A stretch of 8,242 nt of DNA. Origin: Syntrophomonas sp. UBA4922. Its GTDB lineage: Bacteria; Bacillota; Syntrophomonadia; Syntrophomonadales; Syntrophomonadaceae. Each line of letters opens with the position of its first letter. The first letter of the stretch is position 1. The position numbers were made by a program, and so were the translations under genes. A model generated the notes under the pieces. The model saw only the letters and a list, made by a program, of their open reading frames with translations, made no database searches and was not told the origin of the DNA. Positions 6,858-8,242 of this stretch are shown in pieces. Location of the stretch: assembly GCA_002398825.1 (NCBI GenBank), contig DHBS01000018.1, positions 18,171-26,412 of the forward strand. Direction: 5' to 3'.

Positions 6858-7189
6858 TGAACCGAGGCCGCCTGGCTTTATTGCTGCTCATTGTGTTCAC
6901 GGCTGTGGTTATAAGCGGGTGCCAAAATCTGCACATTCAAGATCTCGTTAAAAGAGACCTCAGCCAGGAGCCCAGTCTCATAAAGGTCCGCATCCACTTC
7001 GACCGCGGAGACACTGTGGACGGGTATGTCTATGAATTAGGCCTGGAGAAAAGCGGCAAGCTCTACGCCGGCGGTTCGTCCATATCCTACATTTACGATG
7101 CGCAAGGCAATGTGGTGGGGAGCTTCAATTATCAGCGCGTAACCTACATGGAGATCATTCCCCCCGGAGATGAGAACCCGGCTAAATAA
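6857..7189 (+). CDS. Small predicted lipoprotein of unknown function, coupled to the protease gene
   Basis: I do not recognise this protein. Its 110 residues begin with a classic lipoprotein signal: MNRGR, a hydrophobic stretch (6-19) and the lipobox ISG-C22, so the mature protein of 89 residues should be lipid-anchored on the outer face of the membrane. The mature part looks beta-rich: alternating strands around VRIHFDRGDTVDGYVYELG and a Gly/Tyr/Ser-rich GGSSISYIYDAQGNVVGSFNY, then VTYMEIIPPG, suggesting a small barrel or sandwich. The ATG overlaps the protease stop (TGATG, one base) and has AAGGAGG (6842-6848) 8 nt upstream, inside the protease reading frame, so the two are very probably translationally coupled. 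No partner domain or catalytic motif is seen. Being a real gene is well supported; function is open. Confidence 0.85.
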   Translation: MNRGRLALLLLIVFTAVVISGCQNLHIQDLVKRDLSQEPSLIKVRIHFDRGDTVDGYVYELGLEKSGKLYAGGSSISYIYDAQGNVVGSFNYQRVTYMEIIPPGDENPAK

Positions 7190-7210
7190 TTCCTCCATAA
7201 TCATCGATAA
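7183..7210 (+). promoter_or_regulatory. Candidate sigma-28/sigma-D (flagellar-class) promoter for the chemoreceptor gene
   Basis: TAAATAAT (7183-7190) and ATCGATAA (7203-7210) resemble the flagellar sigma consensus TAAAGTTT-N11-GCCGATAA: the TAAA core, the CGATAA core (6 of 8 in the -10), and a 12-bp gap instead of 11. It ends 53 bp before the receptor start and overlaps the lipoprotein stop codon. Chemoreceptor genes are classic members of this regulon, which supports the reading, but the first two -10 bases do not match and the spacing is one base long. Confidence 0.4.
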
Positions 7211-7263
7211 TTACCAGAGAAAATAGAAGGGGTTTTCATCCACAGGAAAGGGGAAATGAGAGA

Positions 7264-8242
7264 ATGGAGTTTGTGGAACGCTGCTTGCGCAAGATCAGCG
7301 TGCGGGTCCGCCTGGTGGTGGCCTTTACCCTGGTCTTAGCTGCAGTAACCGGCATAATGGGGTATTATGCCACCGAAGTGATGTCCGAAAAAATACTGAT
7401 GGCAGCGCAGCAGAAGCTGCAGTCTGACCTGGCTTTGGGGCGGCAGATTTTAGAAGAGAGATACCCGGGGGATTGGCAGATTATCGACGGACAGTTATAT
7501 AAAGGGCCGGTATTGATGGAAGGCAATTATGAAGTGGTCGACCGCATCGGCAATCTGACCGGAGACACCTGCACCATCTTCCGGGGAGATACCAGGGTAT
7601 CCACCAATGTGATGAAAGACGGGCAGAGAGCCGTCAATACCAAGATATCCGAAGAAGTGGGACAGGTGGTCTTGATTCAGGGACAGCCCTATGTGGGCCG
7701 TGCCGAAGTAGTCGGGGTATGGAACGAAGCCGCTTACGAGCCCATTAAGGATCCCTCCGGCAATGCCATCGGCATCTGGTATGTAGGGGTTCCGGCCACA
7801 CCGTACGAGGAGGCCGTCGGCCATTTCCGCCTGGCCATGGTAACTTACTCGGGCATCGGGATTTTCCTGGGTTTTCTGGCCGCATTCCTGGTGGCCTATA
7901 CGGTCTATATGCCTTTGCGCAGAATCAGCGCATCGGTGGATAAAGCCAGTCAGGGTGATTTAACCCAGCGCATTCCCGCCAATGCCAATGACGAACCCGG
8001 CAAACTGGCGGCTATGTTCAACACCATGCTGGAAAAAATGGCCGACCTGATCGGTAAAACCGGCCGGCTGATCAACAATGTCAGCAAATCCAGCGCGCAG
8101 GTGGGGCAGCTCTCTGAAACCAGCGCCGCTCTAATGAGCAATCTGGGCAGTCAGGCTGAAACCCTGATGCGCTCCGCCGCAGAGCAGGCCCAATTATCCC
8201 ATCATTCGCGCAACACCATCGGCGAGATGGCGGTAGGCATTT
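7264..8242 (+). CDS. Methyl-accepting chemotaxis protein, N-terminal part (runs off the window)
   Basis: This is a transmembrane chemoreceptor that senses an external ligand and controls the CheA kinase and so flagellar rotation. The 326 residues visible comprise a first membrane helix (about 14-36), an extracytoplasmic domain of roughly 155 residues that resembles a single Cache sensor (NVMKDGQRAVNTKIS, then GVWNEAAYEPIKDPSGNAIGIWYVGVP), a second membrane helix (about 193-215), a HAMP domain (about 216-265, starting PLRRISASVDKASQGDLTQRI), and the start of the long Ser/Ala/Gln-rich signalling coiled coil. The frame is open to the window edge, so the conserved CheA/CheW-binding tip and methylation sites are not seen. 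The ATG has an AAGGGG (7248-7253) 10 nt upstream, a little far; there is no other in-frame start back to the lipoprotein stop. The ligand cannot be told. Confidence 0.93.
   Translation, partial: MEFVERCLRKISVRVRLVVAFTLVLAAVTGIMGYYATEVMSEKILMAAQQKLQSDLALGRQILEERYPGDWQIIDGQLYKGPVLMEGNYEVVDRIGNLTGDTCTIFRGDTRVSTNVMKDGQRAVNTKISEEVGQVVLIQGQPYVGRAEVVGVWNEAAYEPIKDPSGNAIGIWYVGVPATPYEEAVGHFRLAMVTYSGIGIFLGFLAAFLVAYTVYMPLRRISASVDKASQGDLTQRIPANANDEPGKLAAMFNTMLEKMADLIGKTGRLINNVSKSSAQVGQLSETSAALMSNLGSQAETLMRSAAEQAQLSHHSRNTIGEMAVGI

Noticed and set aside
7256..7339. ATG at 7256 as a start or small leader peptide before the chemoreceptor
   Set aside because: It is in another frame, closes after 27 codons, and gives a Trp-rich peptide with no features; the ATG at 7264 opens the receptor frame.

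Overview
The window looks like an ordinary chromosomal segment of a motile, Gram-positive-type bacterium, most likely an anaerobic member of the Bacillota (clostridial or Syntrophomonas/Desulfotomaculum-like). The reasons are strong GGAGG-type Shine-Dalgarno sites, frequent TTG and GTG starts, a class A penicillin-binding protein with an acidic low-complexity tail, a COG1237-type metallo-beta-lactamase-fold protein common in anaerobes, and a COG1067-type Lon-like protease. This placement is inference from gene style; no marker gene is present. Base composition looks moderately GC-rich by eye and even across the window, and there is no sign of mobile DNA, CRISPR, tRNA or rRNA.

Layout. A CorA-type divalent metal transporter occupies 35-1015 on the minus strand. 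It is divergent from everything else and has a near-consensus promoter at 1197-1169, a leader of roughly 145 nt and a possible structural switch over its ribosome binding site (1074-1022). The 261-bp gap to the next gene also holds a small palindrome (1237-1250). A class A penicillin-binding protein (bifunctional glycosyltransferase/transpeptidase) runs from 1277 to 3367 on the plus strand and is followed by a GC-rich hairpin at 3409-3427 that probably ends its transcript.

A probable three-gene operon follows: an MBL-fold hydrolase (3555-4388, GTG start), a Lon-like ATP-dependent protease (4413-6857, TTG start) and a small lipoprotein of unknown function (6857-7189) whose start overlaps the protease stop by one base. 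The last gene, from 7264 to the window edge, is a methyl-accepting chemotaxis receptor with a Cache-like sensor and a HAMP domain. It is cut off before its signalling tip. A sequence resembling a sigma-28/sigma-D flagellar promoter lies just upstream (7183-7210).

What works together: the PBP, the lipoprotein, CorA and the receptor all act at the membrane or cell wall, whereas the MBL protein and the Lon-like protease are cytosolic. The firmest link is the translational coupling of the protease with the lipoprotein. I did not find a clear new multi-gene system. The most interesting signals are the corA leader and the uncharacterised lipoprotein coupled to the protease.
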